64,000 bases of DNA from Gemmatimonadota bacterium (GCA_028874335.1 JAPPJY010000075.1:29214-93213); one strand, 5' to 3'; counted from the stretch's first letter, positions 25,572 through 33,853 are shown. The notes: generated from the sequence alone by a model not told the origin. Made by a program: numbers and translations.

Positions 25572-27188
25572 ATGTCGGATCTGCTTTATTATGATTGTCA
25601 CGCGACCCTTGGGCAGCGGCCCATGAAACATCCGCGGGTGCGCTGGTCTACGGAACACCTTCTCGAGGACATGGACCTGGCCGAGATATCCGGCGCGCTG
25701 GTCACGCACGGCGTAGCCCGGAGTTACGATCCCGTATACGGAAATCGACGACTGCGGGAGGAAAGGGCCAGGGCGCCTGAGCGACTGTTCCCGCTGTGGT
25801 GTATCGTTCCGCTGGGTGACCCCGGTTTCTTTGCCGACGGCGACGCGCTGATCGCAGCGATGGATGAGGAGGACGTCCGCGCCGTGCGCCTGGTGCCGGG
25901 CGGGTTTTCCATGCATCCGGAAATCGTCGGTCCCACGTTCGAGGTGCTGCAGCATCATGGCATCCTGACGCTGCTGGAAGTGGGATGGGGAATGCCCGAT
26001 ATCTTCGGGTTCTTCCACGAGTTGCTGTCCAGGTACCCGCGCTTGCCGGTACTGCTGACGGACCACGTATGGAGCCAGCAGCGCCACGTCTACGCCCTCA
26101 TGCAACGGCACGAAAACCTGCACCTGGAATTCTCTTCCTACCAGATCAACCGGGGTATTGAAAGGTACGTGGCCGACTTCGGAGACGAACGCCTGCTTTT
26201 CGGAACCGGAGGCACCGAAAAGTCACCGGGCGCGGCGCGTTTTTACGTGGACTACGCCAAGATTCCCGAAATATCCAGGCGCCGGATTGCAGGTGGGAAT
26301 CTGAAACGGCTGCTGAAGGGACAGGGGCCGGTGGAACCGGCGCCGCCCTCGGGCAAGGCGGACGGAATCATGGCCGAGGCCAGGGCGGGACGGCCGCTCT
26401 CCGTTCAGGTACTGGACGCGCACTCCCACGTCTTGCACGAAGGCGGCCAGACGGCGGGCGTGAACTATCTCATGTACGATGGCGATGCCGAACACATGGT
26501 GGCCCTGAACGCGCTTTGCGGCATCGACCGGACAGCCATGATGAGCTGGAACGCGCCGGTTTGCGTGGATGCACAGGACGGAAACGAGATCGTCAGGCGC
26601 GCCATGCGGAAATTCGGCGACCAGGTGATCGGCGTTGCGGTTATCGATCCCACCCACATGACCCCGGCGGAGATTGAGGCGGAGATACGACTGCGGTATG
26701 TCGACCAGGGATTCGTGGGAATGAAGCCTTACGTGCGGATGAACCTGAACTACGAACACGACGGATTCACACCGTGGTGGGAGTTTGGAAACGCGCACAA
26801 CCTCTACGCGTTGATGCACGTGGCCGGTCACACGGGCGGGGTGGCCGGCATCGGACGGCTGGCCGACAGGTTCCCCGACGTGAGCTGGCTGATCGCGCAC
26901 GCGGGGGGCAGCTATCCGTTCGCGGAAGAAGTGGCCGCGTGCATCCGGGATCACCCGAACGTGTATGCCGAGATTACGCTCACCCCCGTCACGAATCGCG
27001 TGGTGGAGTTTCTGGTTGCGGCAACGGACGAGGACCACGTGCTGTTCGGCACGGATGCGCCGATGAGAGACCCCAGGCAGCAACTCGGCTGGGTGGTCTG
27101 GGCGGAATTGCCGCTGGAGGCGAAAAAGAAAGTCCTGGGCGGGAATTTCCAGCGGATACTGGACCGTGTGAAACTGCCTCGCGGGTAG
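25572..27188 (+). CDS. Tandem amidohydrolase_2 protein, N-terminal half probably inactive
   Basis: At 538 residues the protein is about twice the usual length and contains two amidohydrolase-like TIM barrels. The second (about 275-535) has an intact site: 'VLDAHSHVLHEGG' (HxH), 'MHVAGHTGGV' and 'IAHAGGSYPF' (His), and 'VLFGTDAPMRDP' (Asp). The first (about 1-255) keeps the fold, with 'LLYYDCHATLG' in place of DxHxH and 'LLFGTGGTEKS' in place of GTDxP, so most metal ligands are gone. It may be structural or regulatory. ATG 25572 is preceded by AGGAGG and AAGGA. It lies 69 bases after the creatininase gene and 64 before a Gfo/Idh/MocA gene. Confidence 0.82.
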   Translation: MSDLLYYDCHATLGQRPMKHPRVRWSTEHLLEDMDLAEISGALVTHGVARSYDPVYGNRRLREERARAPERLFPLWCIVPLGDPGFFADGDALIAAMDEEDVRAVRLVPGGFSMHPEIVGPTFEVLQHHGILTLLEVGWGMPDIFGFFHELLSRYPRLPVLLTDHVWSQQRHVYALMQRHENLHLEFSSYQINRGIERYVADFGDERLLFGTGGTEKSPGAARFYVDYAKIPEISRRRIAGGNLKRLLKGQGPVEPAPPSGKADGIMAEARAGRPLSVQVLDAHSHVLHEGGQTAGVNYLMYDGDAEHMVALNALCGIDRTAMMSWNAPVCVDAQDGNEIVRRAMRKFGDQVIGVAVIDPTHMTPAEIEAEIRLRYVDQGFVGMKPYVRMNLNYEHDGFTPWWEFGNAHNLYALMHVAGHTGGVAGIGRLADRFPDVSWLIAHAGGSYPFAEEVAACIRDHPNVYAEITLTPVTNRVVEFLVAATDEDHVLFGTDAPMRDPRQQLGWVVWAELPLEAKKKVLGGNFQRILDRVKLPRG

Positions 27189-27252
27189 GGGATCGACCGA
27201 TCGAGGTTCCGGCCTGGCCGCGAACCGACGCGCGGGAGGAGAAACAGGAGAT

Positions 27253-28326
27253 ATGGACGGAATTCGAGTCGCACTGTTCGGGTTGACGCACCCGCATGCC
27301 ATCGGGCACCTGAAGACGCTGCAATTGTCCGATATGGTGAATGGCATCCTTTTGTTTGACGACGACGCCCGGGTTGTCGCGGATGTTCAGGAAGAAATGG
27401 GACACAAGGTTCAGGGCGGTTATGACAACCTCGATGAGTTGCTCGATGGTGAAGCTTTCGAGGTGGGCGTCGCGGACTTCCAGAATCACCTGAACGGAGC
27501 GCTCTGCCTCAGGTTGATCGGGAAGGGCATCCACGTGATCAGCGAGAAGCCGGTTTCCAACTCTGCGGAAGAGCTGTCCCGAATCGTCGACGCGGCGTCG
27601 AAGCAGGGTGTGAAACTGGGGGTGATGTATCAGAACCGGTACCATCCCGTTGCCAGGGAGGCGCGCCGTCTGGTGGCGGATGGCGTCATCGGGCGGGTCA
27701 CCGGGTGTGAGGCCAGGATGATTACATCGCAGGTCAGATTCAGGAATCCCGGTCACTGGCTGTTCGACAGACGGAAAGCGGGCGGCGGGATTCTCTCCTG
27801 GCTGGGATGTCATTATATCGATCTGCTGCGTTACGTCCTGGATGACGACGTGGCGGAGGTGGCCGCGATTGCCGATACCCTGAGCGGTGAAGACATCGAC
27901 GTGGAAGACGTCGCGTCACTTGCGTTCAGGTTCGGAAGGGGCGCCATAGGCAGCCTGCACGCCGGGTATCAGCTTGCGATGAGCATCCCGGGTTATTCCG
28001 GCGCCACGTACGACACCTTCGTGGGCTTTCGGGGTACCGAGGGAAGGGTGTACTGGAATCCTGTCGACCGCCCGCCGGTGTTGCACGCCGAGAGCGCGAC
28101 CGGGGGCTGGCGGGCCTCGCCCGTGCGCTCGTTTCATTTCGCATTGCCCGAGCTGGACTGTTACGGAGGCGCGTTCGGACTTGCGTTTCTGGAGCGGTTT
28201 TTCCATGCCGTGAACGGAAACGGCGAGCCGCCCGCAACCGGCGAAGACGCGCTCCGGGTCGCCAGGACAATCGACGCTGCGTACGCGTCCAGCGAAACCG
28301 GCCGCCGGGTTGCAATCCCTTCCTGA
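27253..28326 (+). CDS. Gfo/Idh/MocA family oxidoreductase
   Basis: A 357-residue NAD(P)-dependent dehydrogenase. The N-terminal Rossmann fold runs from 'IRVALFGLTHPHAIGHLKTL' with the EKP motif in 'IHVISEKPVSNSAEELSRI'; the C-terminal substrate domain contains 'SWLGCHYIDLLRYVL' (catalytic His region) and 'FHAVNGNGEPPATGEDALR'. GGGAGGAG plus AGGAG precede ATG 27253. It is distinct from the one at 19823 (low similarity outside the shared motifs). Followed after 21 bases by an aldo/keto reductase gene; both suggest sugar oxidation/reduction. Confidence 0.85.
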   Translation: MDGIRVALFGLTHPHAIGHLKTLQLSDMVNGILLFDDDARVVADVQEEMGHKVQGGYDNLDELLDGEAFEVGVADFQNHLNGALCLRLIGKGIHVISEKPVSNSAEELSRIVDAASKQGVKLGVMYQNRYHPVAREARRLVADGVIGRVTGCEARMITSQVRFRNPGHWLFDRRKAGGGILSWLGCHYIDLLRYVLDDDVAEVAAIADTLSGEDIDVEDVASLAFRFGRGAIGSLHAGYQLAMSIPGYSGATYDTFVGFRGTEGRVYWNPVDRPPVLHAESATGGWRASPVRSFHFALPELDCYGGAFGLAFLERFFHAVNGNGEPPATGEDALRVARTIDAAYASSETGRRVAIPS

Positions 28327-28347
28327 AACTGTTTCTCCGGGCAGTTC

Positions 28348-29178
28348 ATGACCGATGCCAATGAAATGAAGACCCTGGCTGGAGAACCCGTCCGGCCGCT
28401 GGGCCTTGCGGGCGCACCCGACTCGCAGAGCGGGTTCGCACCCATCGCCTACGGGGCCGGGGTGAATTTCCTCTTCTTTTACGGCCTGAACGTTGACGGC
28501 ATGGTGGACGGCGTGAAACGGCTGCTGCGTCGGCGTCGGGACGAGGTATTCGTCGCCACGGGGACGGAGTCCCGCGATCCGACCCGGATGCGGGACTATC
28601 TGGACGCTGTACGCGAGACGCTGGACGTGGATGCGGTCGACCTGTTTTTTGTGGAATACGTGTCGCCCGCGGATGATCTGGACGACGTACTGGGAAAGGG
28701 CGGGGCGGTCGATGAAATCCGGAAATGGAAGGACGAAGGCAGGGTCCGCTACGTCGGCGCGACAGCGCACAGCCGTCCGCTTTCGCTGTCCCTCATCGAG
28801 AGCGGACGGATCCAGGTGCTGATGCATCGGTACAATATGGCGCACCGGAAGTCGGAAGACGAGGTGCTTCCCGCCGCCATCGACGCGGGCGTTCCGGTGG
28901 TCGCGTTCACCTGTACGCGCTGGGGGTCGTTGCTCGAGGGGCATGCCGACTGGCCCGGACAGGTCCCCTCGGCGGCGGATTGCTACCGGTTCGTGCTGCG
29001 GCACCCGGCCGTCCACGTGGCATTGACCGCGCCGGCCACGGAGAGCCATCTGCGAGAGAACCTGACGGTGCTGTCGGATCCACGCGAACCGGCTCCCGAA
29101 GAGATGTCGGCCTGGAAGGCATACGGCGACCTGGTCTACGGAGAAGGCGGCGATGCATTTGAAACCCGCTGGCCTTGA
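28348..29178 (+). CDS. Aldo/keto reductase superfamily protein
   Basis: A 276-residue protein with the barrel pattern of aldo/keto reductases: 'GVNFLFFYGLNVDGMVDGVK' (Asp/Tyr region; the usual D-x3-Y is altered), 'DAVDLFFVEYVSPADDLDDV', 'IRKWKDEGRVRYVGATAHSR' and 'QVLMHRYNMAHRKSEDEVLP'. The C-terminal NADP-binding 'VAFTCTRWGSLL' is weaker than usual. The lysine of the tetrad is in 'LLRRRRDEVFVATGT', replaced by Arg, so activity is uncertain. The TGA stop at 29176-29178 lies within the end of a family A repeat. Start ATG 28348 is 21 bases behind the dehydrogenase. Confidence 0.75.
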   Translation: MTDANEMKTLAGEPVRPLGLAGAPDSQSGFAPIAYGAGVNFLFFYGLNVDGMVDGVKRLLRRRRDEVFVATGTESRDPTRMRDYLDAVRETLDVDAVDLFFVEYVSPADDLDDVLGKGGAVDEIRKWKDEGRVRYVGATAHSRPLSLSLIESGRIQVLMHRYNMAHRKSEDEVLPAAIDAGVPVVAFTCTRWGSLLEGHADWPGQVPSAADCYRFVLRHPAVHVALTAPATESHLRENLTVLSDPREPAPEEMSAWKAYGDLVYGEGGDAFETRWP

Positions 29179-29280
29179 CCAGGATTCGTCGTTTTTCAGG
29201 GACGTTAAATCGTAAATGTGCAAGCTGATAAATGCGATTAAACTGCGGATTTCCAAGATACACCGGGTCACTTGACGTCA
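29172..29280 (+). repeat. MITE-like repeat family A, truncated and degenerate copy
   Basis: On the reverse complement this about 109-bp stretch aligns with the right half of family A (the 'GGTGTATC...', 'AACGTCC...' and 'GAATC..GGT' blocks). It overlaps the last codons and stop of the aldo/keto reductase and lies in a 224-base gap before a lipoprotein gene. The left half of the element is absent and base substitutions are many, so it looks like an old remnant. Confidence 0.7.
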
Positions 29281-29402
29281 ACGGAAAATGTTCTTCTGGA
29301 CGACCTCGATACCCCGTTTGTACCGGTACATTCTGTGCTTTTTGTGGCCAATTTGACAGTTGTCGTCTTTGAATTGAAGGTAAGGGAAAAAGCGGAGTTC
29401 AT

Positions 29403-30170
29403 ATGAATCCATTACGCTTGTTGCTGGTAGGGCTGTTGGCTTTCGCGTGCGCCCGGGGCACCGGGAATCCGCCGGCGGCCGGCTTCGATTCAGACGGTTC
29501 GGACCCGAGGGCGATTGAGATTGCAGACGCCGTTATGAGGAAGATGGGCGGGCGGGAGAATTGGGACCGAACACGGTACCTCACGTGGAGGTTCTTCGGC
29601 CGGCGGCTGCACGTATGGGACCGCTGGACCGGCGACATCCGCTTTGAGGAGGCCGACCGAATCACACTGATGAACGTCCACGGCGGGACGGGGCGCGTCT
29701 GGAAGGCTGGGGTGGAAATTGCTGAGGCGGACTCATTGAAAAAATACCTCGACGGAGGATACCGGGCCTGGATCAACGATTCCTACTGGCTGGTTATGCC
29801 ATACAAGTTGAAGGACTCGGGCGTGACGCTGACGTACGGAGGCGAAGCAAGGATGGAAAATGGCCGCACCGCGTTCGTATTGACGCTTACTTTCAAAAAC
29901 GTCGGCGTGACACCACAGAACAAATACGACGTCTTCGTGGACAGGGAAAGCATGCTGGTGGAACAGTGGGCGTTCTATCGAAAAGCGTCAGATCCGGAAC
30001 CGCGTTTCGTCGGCCCGTGGACCGGCTGGAAACCGCATGGAAGGATTCTGCTTTCCGCGGGGCGCGGCAAAAGGGCCCATTCCGACGTGGCGGTTTTCGA
30101 CGACCTGCCCCGGACCGTCTTCGAAAGCCCGCATCGGGTGGATATGATGGCGTTCGACAACGCCAGGTGA
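29403..30170 (+). CDS. Putative lipoprotein, unknown function
   Basis: A 255-residue protein. The N-terminus 'MNPLRLLLVGLLAFACARG' is a hydrophobic signal with a Cys16 in a loose lipobox (AFAC, not the ideal LxxC), so it could be a lipoprotein in the outer membrane or periplasm. The mature part contains beta-strand-rich sequence with many Trp and Tyr: 'YLTWRFFGRRLHVWDRW', 'DSYWLVMPYKLKDSG', 'LTFKNVGVTPQNKYDVFVD', 'LVEQWAFYRKASDPEPRF', resembling lipoprotein-carrier (LolA/LolB-like) outer-membrane-associated folds. No catalytic motif is seen. A strong terminator follows, so it ends its transcript. I do not assign a function. Confidence 0.65.
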   Translation: MNPLRLLLVGLLAFACARGTGNPPAAGFDSDGSDPRAIEIADAVMRKMGGRENWDRTRYLTWRFFGRRLHVWDRWTGDIRFEEADRITLMNVHGGTGRVWKAGVEIAEADSLKKYLDGGYRAWINDSYWLVMPYKLKDSGVTLTYGGEARMENGRTAFVLTLTFKNVGVTPQNKYDVFVDRESMLVEQWAFYRKASDPEPRFVGPWTGWKPHGRILLSAGRGKRAHSDVAVFDDLPRTVFESPHRVDMMAFDNAR

Positions 30171-30236
30171 AGTGTAGCCATACGGTTTTCGGAAGTCGCG
30201 ACTGCCCCGGTATTTACCGCATTGGCATGCAGGAAT

Positions 30237-30271
30237 AAAAAAGGCCCTTCGTTCGGAAGGCCTTTTTTTAA
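30237..30271 (+). terminator. Intrinsic terminator after the lipoprotein gene
   Basis: AAAAAAGGCCCTTC and GAAGGCCTTTTTTT pair through a small loop with one bulge, followed by T7. The symmetry of A and T runs means it can act on both strands. It lies 66 bases after the stop at 30170. Confidence 0.85.
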
Positions 30272-30315
30272 ATACAGGCGCCGCCGGAACGTGTTTTGGC
30301 CCAGGGGCGGGTGTC

Positions 30316-30344
30316 TTGACTTGAGGGGGCTATTTACTTATTTT
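30316..30344 (+). promoter_or_regulatory. Candidate sigma-70 promoter of the dockerin protein gene
   Basis: TTGACT (30316-30321), a 17-base spacer and TATTTT (30339-30344), about 97 bases upstream of ATG 30441. TATTTTG also resembles the TAnnTTTG-type -7 element of Bacteroidetes-like promoters. Confidence 0.45.
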
Positions 30345-30440
30345 GTGAGAATTCGGTGACGGCGCAGCCAAAGCGGGTGACTTCGCGAATGAATTACCAG
30401 GTCATTGCAACTGTTTAACGCCAAGACAGGGGAGGGCGCG

Positions 30441-31226
30441 ATGCGTTTCTTTTTTAGATGGAATATGGTTGGATTGTTGTTGTTGTGGCCGGCGATCGGG
30501 CACGCGCAACTCATGGATCCAGGCGCCGCGAAGCCTGGGGGAGAAGGCGGCGATCCGGCCGGCGCCTGGATGGCGGACTCGACGGCATTGCCGGTATGGG
30601 CGTCGCCCGCAATACTGCAACTGGTCTCTAATCCGTCCATCGACGGAACCGTATCCGGAACTGTGAAGCTGGATGCCGGCTCCGGCGCATACGAGACGGA
30701 CTACGTCACGTCGGTAAGGGTAGCGCTGACGATAGGTTTTTTGAATCAGAGCATCGACAGTACTTTTGTCGACACATTCAAGCAAGCGGGTGCGTTCAGT
30801 GTCGAGGATACCAGTTTGATTCTGACGCAGACGGTTGAGGAAGGAGAAGCGGCGGTCAGCGATACGCTTGGTTTTACCACCAGAGACGATTCGCTGTTCC
30901 TGATACAGGTCGTACCCCTGCCACCGCAATACGCGGGAATTGTGGCAAATCTCCCGGGGGGAGCTCCGCTGGCTATCCTGGGCTTCGCGAAGATGGAGGG
31001 GGAACCCGATCCACCAACGCCCCCTGAACCGCCGCCGACAGGGACGTCCGCAGACTTCAATGGCGACGGGAGCGTGGATTTTTCGGACTTTCTCGCGTTT
31101 GCACAGAATTTCGGGCGGAGTGACGGGGACGAAAACTACGATGCAAAGTTTGATCTGACCGGAGACAACAAAGTCGACTTCTCGGACTTTCTCGCATTTG
31201 CCCAACAATTCGGACAGAAGCAATAG
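30441..31226 (+). CDS. Secreted protein with C-terminal dockerin type I-like repeats
   Basis: A 261-residue exported protein. The signal peptide 'FFFRWNMVGLLLLWPAIGHAQ' (residues about 3-22, cleavage after GHA) leads a beta-rich domain of about 160 residues ('TGFTTRDDSL', 'SLILTQTVEEGEAAV') of unknown family. A proline-rich linker ('PPTPPEPPP') separates it from two duplicated EF-hand-like calcium loops, 'ADFNGDGSVDFSDFLAFAQNFG' and 'FDLTGDNKVDFSDFLAFAQQFG', the dockerin type I pattern. In lineages without cellulosomes these repeats are thought to act in cell-surface or cohesin-like attachment. The same repeat form is common in Latescibacterota-like genomes. GGGGAGGG precedes ATG 30441; the open frame from 30405 is not supported. 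Confidence 0.8.
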   Translation: MRFFFRWNMVGLLLLWPAIGHAQLMDPGAAKPGGEGGDPAGAWMADSTALPVWASPAILQLVSNPSIDGTVSGTVKLDAGSGAYETDYVTSVRVALTIGFLNQSIDSTFVDTFKQAGAFSVEDTSLILTQTVEEGEAAVSDTLGFTTRDDSLFLIQVVPLPPQYAGIVANLPGGAPLAILGFAKMEGEPDPPTPPEPPPTGTSADFNGDGSVDFSDFLAFAQNFGRSDGDENYDAKFDLTGDNKVDFSDFLAFAQQFGQKQ

Positions 31227-31243
31227 AGGCCGGGCCGTTGATT

Positions 31244-32014
31244 CTATGGGACGCCGGTGAGCAGGAGGCCGCCGTCCACCGGCAGCGAGACGCCGTTGAT
31301 GTTCGCGGCGTGGGGGCTGCAGAGGAAGACGACGGCGCGTCCGATGTCTTCCGGTGTGCCGTACCTCCTCGTGGAAATGAAGCCGCTGAGACGCTCCGGC
31401 GCGCTGCCCGGCGCGGGTGGAGGCTGGCCGAAGGCGTGTTCGGTGTCCATATAGCCGGGCAGGATTGCGTTACAGCGAATGCCAAGGGACGCCAGTTCGT
31501 AGGCCATGCTCATCGTCAGCCGCAGGATTCCCGCCTTGGCTGTGCCGTAGCAGGTGTCGTTTGCCCAGACGGCCTGCGCGTGCACCGAGGAAATGCTCAC
31601 AATGCTCCCACCTTCGCCACGTTCCGCCATGTTTCGTGCAGCCGCCTGGCTGCAGAGGAAGTACCCTTTCAGGCAGACGCCCAGCGTGCGGTCCCAGTTT
31701 GCTTCGGTGATATCCAGAAACGGCCGGTTCTGGGAAGCGTAGGGGTTGTTGACCAGGATGTCGACGCGACCGAAGCGATCCAGAAATTCCTCAAACATCC
31801 GATTCACCGCCTCCGCGCTCGAGATATCGGCATCAAAATAGGCGGCCTTACGGCCCGCTTTCCGAACGAGGCCCAGGGTTGTTTCGGCATCGGTGTCGCG
31901 CTCGACGTCGTTAATTCCCACGTCGCACCCGGCATCCGCCAGCGCCTGGGCGATTCCACGGCCGATGTTACGCCTGGCGCCGGTAACGAGTGCTTTTTTG
32001 CCTTCGAGCAACAT
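31244..32014 (-). CDS. Short-chain dehydrogenase/reductase
   Basis: A 256-residue classical SDR. The cofactor motif is 'ALVTGARRNIGRGIAQAL' (TGxxxGxG), the structural NNxxA-type motif is 'DILVNNPYASQNRP', with a catalytic Ser in 'IVSISSVHAQ' and the YxxxK pair in 'DTCYGTAKAGI'. The C-terminus 'GVSLPVDGGLLLTG' completes a typical FabG/SDR protein. NAD(P)-dependent oxidation of an alcohol or sugar is likely. GAGGT eight bases before ATG 32014 is its ribosome binding site. The gene is convergent with the dockerin gene (18 bases between stops) and divergent from the TPR gene. Substrate unassigned. Confidence 0.85.
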   Translation of the reverse strand: MLLEGKKALVTGARRNIGRGIAQALADAGCDVGINDVERDTDAETTLGLVRKAGRKAAYFDADISSAEAVNRMFEEFLDRFGRVDILVNNPYASQNRPFLDITEANWDRTLGVCLKGYFLCSQAAARNMAERGEGGSIVSISSVHAQAVWANDTCYGTAKAGILRLTMSMAYELASLGIRCNAILPGYMDTEHAFGQPPPAPGSAPERLSGFISTRRYGTPEDIGRAVVFLCSPHAANINGVSLPVDGGLLLTGVP

Positions 32015-32118
32015 AAGAAGTACCTCGCTTGAGATGGAGCGTTGAATGGAATGCGAAACTGACGCATGAAATACGAACTCGATTTTCGGCTGTCAAATAG
32101 AAAAGGGAGGAGGTAACG

Positions 32119-32883
32119 ATGCCTTCCTCCTCTGGTCTTAACGATGCGTTCGACACGCGGCTTCGCTTCAAGGGAACGCCATTGAAACGGACGGCGATGT
32201 TTGCGTTCATTCTCTCGGGACTCCTGCTGCACGCCTCGGGTCTGGAGTCGAACCCGATCGTACCGGCATTGGAAGACAGTCTGTACATTGCCGCGGATTC
32301 CGCGGCTACGCTGCTTGCGCCCGAACTGCACGTCGCCGCGGCCGCAATGGAAGCGGGAGACTATTCACTCGCGGCAGCCAAACTCAAGGCGCTCGCCCGG
32401 CACGATACTGCAAATGTCGGTGTGCTTCGTATGCTCGCGAGCGCTTATCTGAGACAGGTGGCCTACGCGTCAGCCATTCCGGTTTGCGAGAGGATCGCAG
32501 CGCTGGATTCCACGGACTCGGGGGTGAGGGTGGCCCTGGGTTTCCTGCACGGGAAGATGGGATATCTGGACCGCTCCCTCGTGGCGTATCGGGACGCGAT
32601 AGGCGTGAATGCCGAAACGGTTCAGGCATATCAGGGTCTGGGATGGATTCATCTGCAACGGCGGGAGCTTCAGGAAGCGATGAACATGATCGCGAAGTCC
32701 ACCGAGCTTGCGCCGGAGTACGCCCCGAATTACGTGTTGATGGGTCGGGTCCTGACTGCGCAGGGCTTTTACGAAGACGCCCGGCAGGCCTTTCAGACCG
32801 CATTCAGGCTGGAACCCGGATTGCGGGGACAATACGGCATTCTGCTTCAGGAGCTTGTCCTGAGGCATGGACTCGAACCTTAG
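32119..32883 (+). CDS. TPR repeat protein with N-terminal signal/anchor
   Basis: A 254-residue protein. A basic-hydrophobic segment ('LKRTAMFAFILSGLLLHASG', about 26-43) suggests export or anchoring, and the rest (about 75-254) is made of 34-residue TPR-like repeats ('MEAGDYSLAAAKLKALARHD', 'QAYQGLGWIHLQRRELQEAM', 'VLMGRVLTAQGFYEDARQAF'). Such proteins mediate protein contacts at the envelope. GGGAGGAGG upstream supports ATG 32119. The last codon and TAG stop (32881-32883) fall in the CTTAGAAG end of a family B repeat, so insertion appears to have set the C-terminus; the native protein may have been longer. Confidence 0.75.
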   Translation: MPSSSGLNDAFDTRLRFKGTPLKRTAMFAFILSGLLLHASGLESNPIVPALEDSLYIAADSAATLLAPELHVAAAAMEAGDYSLAAAKLKALARHDTANVGVLRMLASAYLRQVAYASAIPVCERIAALDSTDSGVRVALGFLHGKMGYLDRSLVAYRDAIGVNAETVQAYQGLGWIHLQRRELQEAMNMIAKSTELAPEYAPNYVLMGRVLTAQGFYEDARQAFQTAFRLEPGLRGQYGILLQELVLRHGLEP

Positions 32884-33048
32884 AAGCTGCCTTAAAATTC
32901 CCAGCGGTCTTCGCACGGCTGCAAAAGCGCCGGTCGGCGTTGGTCAAATCCACCCGTATAGACAAATATGGGCGGATCTGCCCGCCTTGACCGCCGCTTT
33001 TTCGCTCGTGCTCGGGAACTCACCGGTAATTTTAAAACAGCTTCTTAG
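32879..33048 (+). repeat. MITE-like repeat family B, copy 1
   Basis: A 170-bp element. The reverse complement of 53043-53212 (also exactly 170 bp) matches it almost base for base. Terminal inverted repeats of about 25 bases start CTTAGAAGCTG...; ends read CTTAGAAGCTGCCTTAAAAT and ATTTTAAAACAGCTTCTTAG. An internal inverted block (TTTGACC...GGTCAAG) adds further stem potential. No coding capacity. Copy 1 starts within the stop codon of the TPR gene and ends 47 bases before the stop of the converging tonB gene. Confidence 0.82.
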
Positions 33049-33094
33049 GAGATCGCTGATGCCGCGCGGAACGAAGGGAGGACAGGGAAGGGGT

Positions 33095-33853
33095 TTACTT
33101 GAGGGAAAAACCGATGGGCATCACCATCCAGACCTCGCGTTTCTCGCCTTCGTGCTTTCCGGGACGGAAACGGAACTGGCGCGCGGCCGCGATGGCATTG
33201 CTTCGAAAGATCTCGGGTCCGCTGACGACCTCCACCTTTTCCACGAGCCCGCGCTTGTCCACAAGCACACGGACCTTTACGGTGCCTTCCAACTTCTGCT
33301 TGTGGGCCTGACGGGGATACTCGGGCGCCACGATGCGGATAGGGTGGGGTTTGTATTCGATGTCGAACTCGTCCATCGGGGCGTCGGAGGGTGGGCCCGT
33401 GGCGATCGGGCCCCTTAAGCGTAGATCCAGCGGGAGCGCGTCGAGATCCAGTTCGGTCGTCTCGATCGTGACGTCTTCGGGTATTTCCTCACCTTCAACC
33501 TCGATGGGCACGGCCGGCCGCGGCGGCGGCGGCGGACGTTTCGCCTGGGAGGTTTCGGGAATCTGCGCCCACTGGACGACGTCAACCTGGGGTTCGTTCA
33601 GCACCACGGTCGGGATGTGTTCGGGGTAGATGAGAACGGTGACCAGCATGAAGAGAAAGGACGCACCCAGCGACTTCAGAAAGCGGGTACCGTAGTCGCG
33701 CTTGAGGTCCACATCGGGATTCTTGGACCGAACCGATACCCGAATACCCGTTGGACGATCCTTCAGGAGACGAAGGAACCTCTCCTGGCGCTCACGAAAT
33801 CGCGCCAGTTGTGCCAGAAGCGAATGACTGAAGCGATGGTGAACGATATTCAT
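33095..33853 (-). CDS. tonB: TonB family energy-transducing protein
   Basis: A 252-residue TonB-like protein: cytoplasmic basic head, one membrane segment ('SLGASFLFMLVTVLIYPEHI', about 61-80), a proline-rich periplasmic spacer ('KRPPPPPRPAVPIEVEG') and a C-terminal TonB domain ('YPRQAHKQKLEGTVKVRVLV' ... 'AARQFRFRPGKHEGEK'). TonB couples the proton gradient, through ExbBD, to outer-membrane receptors. The N-terminal region before the membrane segment is unusually long (about 60 residues) compared with E. coli TonB, a feature seen in Gram-negative FCB-type proteins. No exbB/exbD or receptor gene is in the window. ATG 33853 begins 'MNIVHHRFSHSLLAQLARF'. It is convergent with the TPR gene. Confidence 0.82.
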   Translation of the reverse strand: MNIVHHRFSHSLLAQLARFRERQERFLRLLKDRPTGIRVSVRSKNPDVDLKRDYGTRFLKSLGASFLFMLVTVLIYPEHIPTVVLNEPQVDVVQWAQIPETSQAKRPPPPPRPAVPIEVEGEEIPEDVTIETTELDLDALPLDLRLRGPIATGPPSDAPMDEFDIEYKPHPIRIVAPEYPRQAHKQKLEGTVKVRVLVDKRGLVEKVEVVSGPEIFRSNAIAAARQFRFRPGKHEGEKREVWMVMPIGFSLK

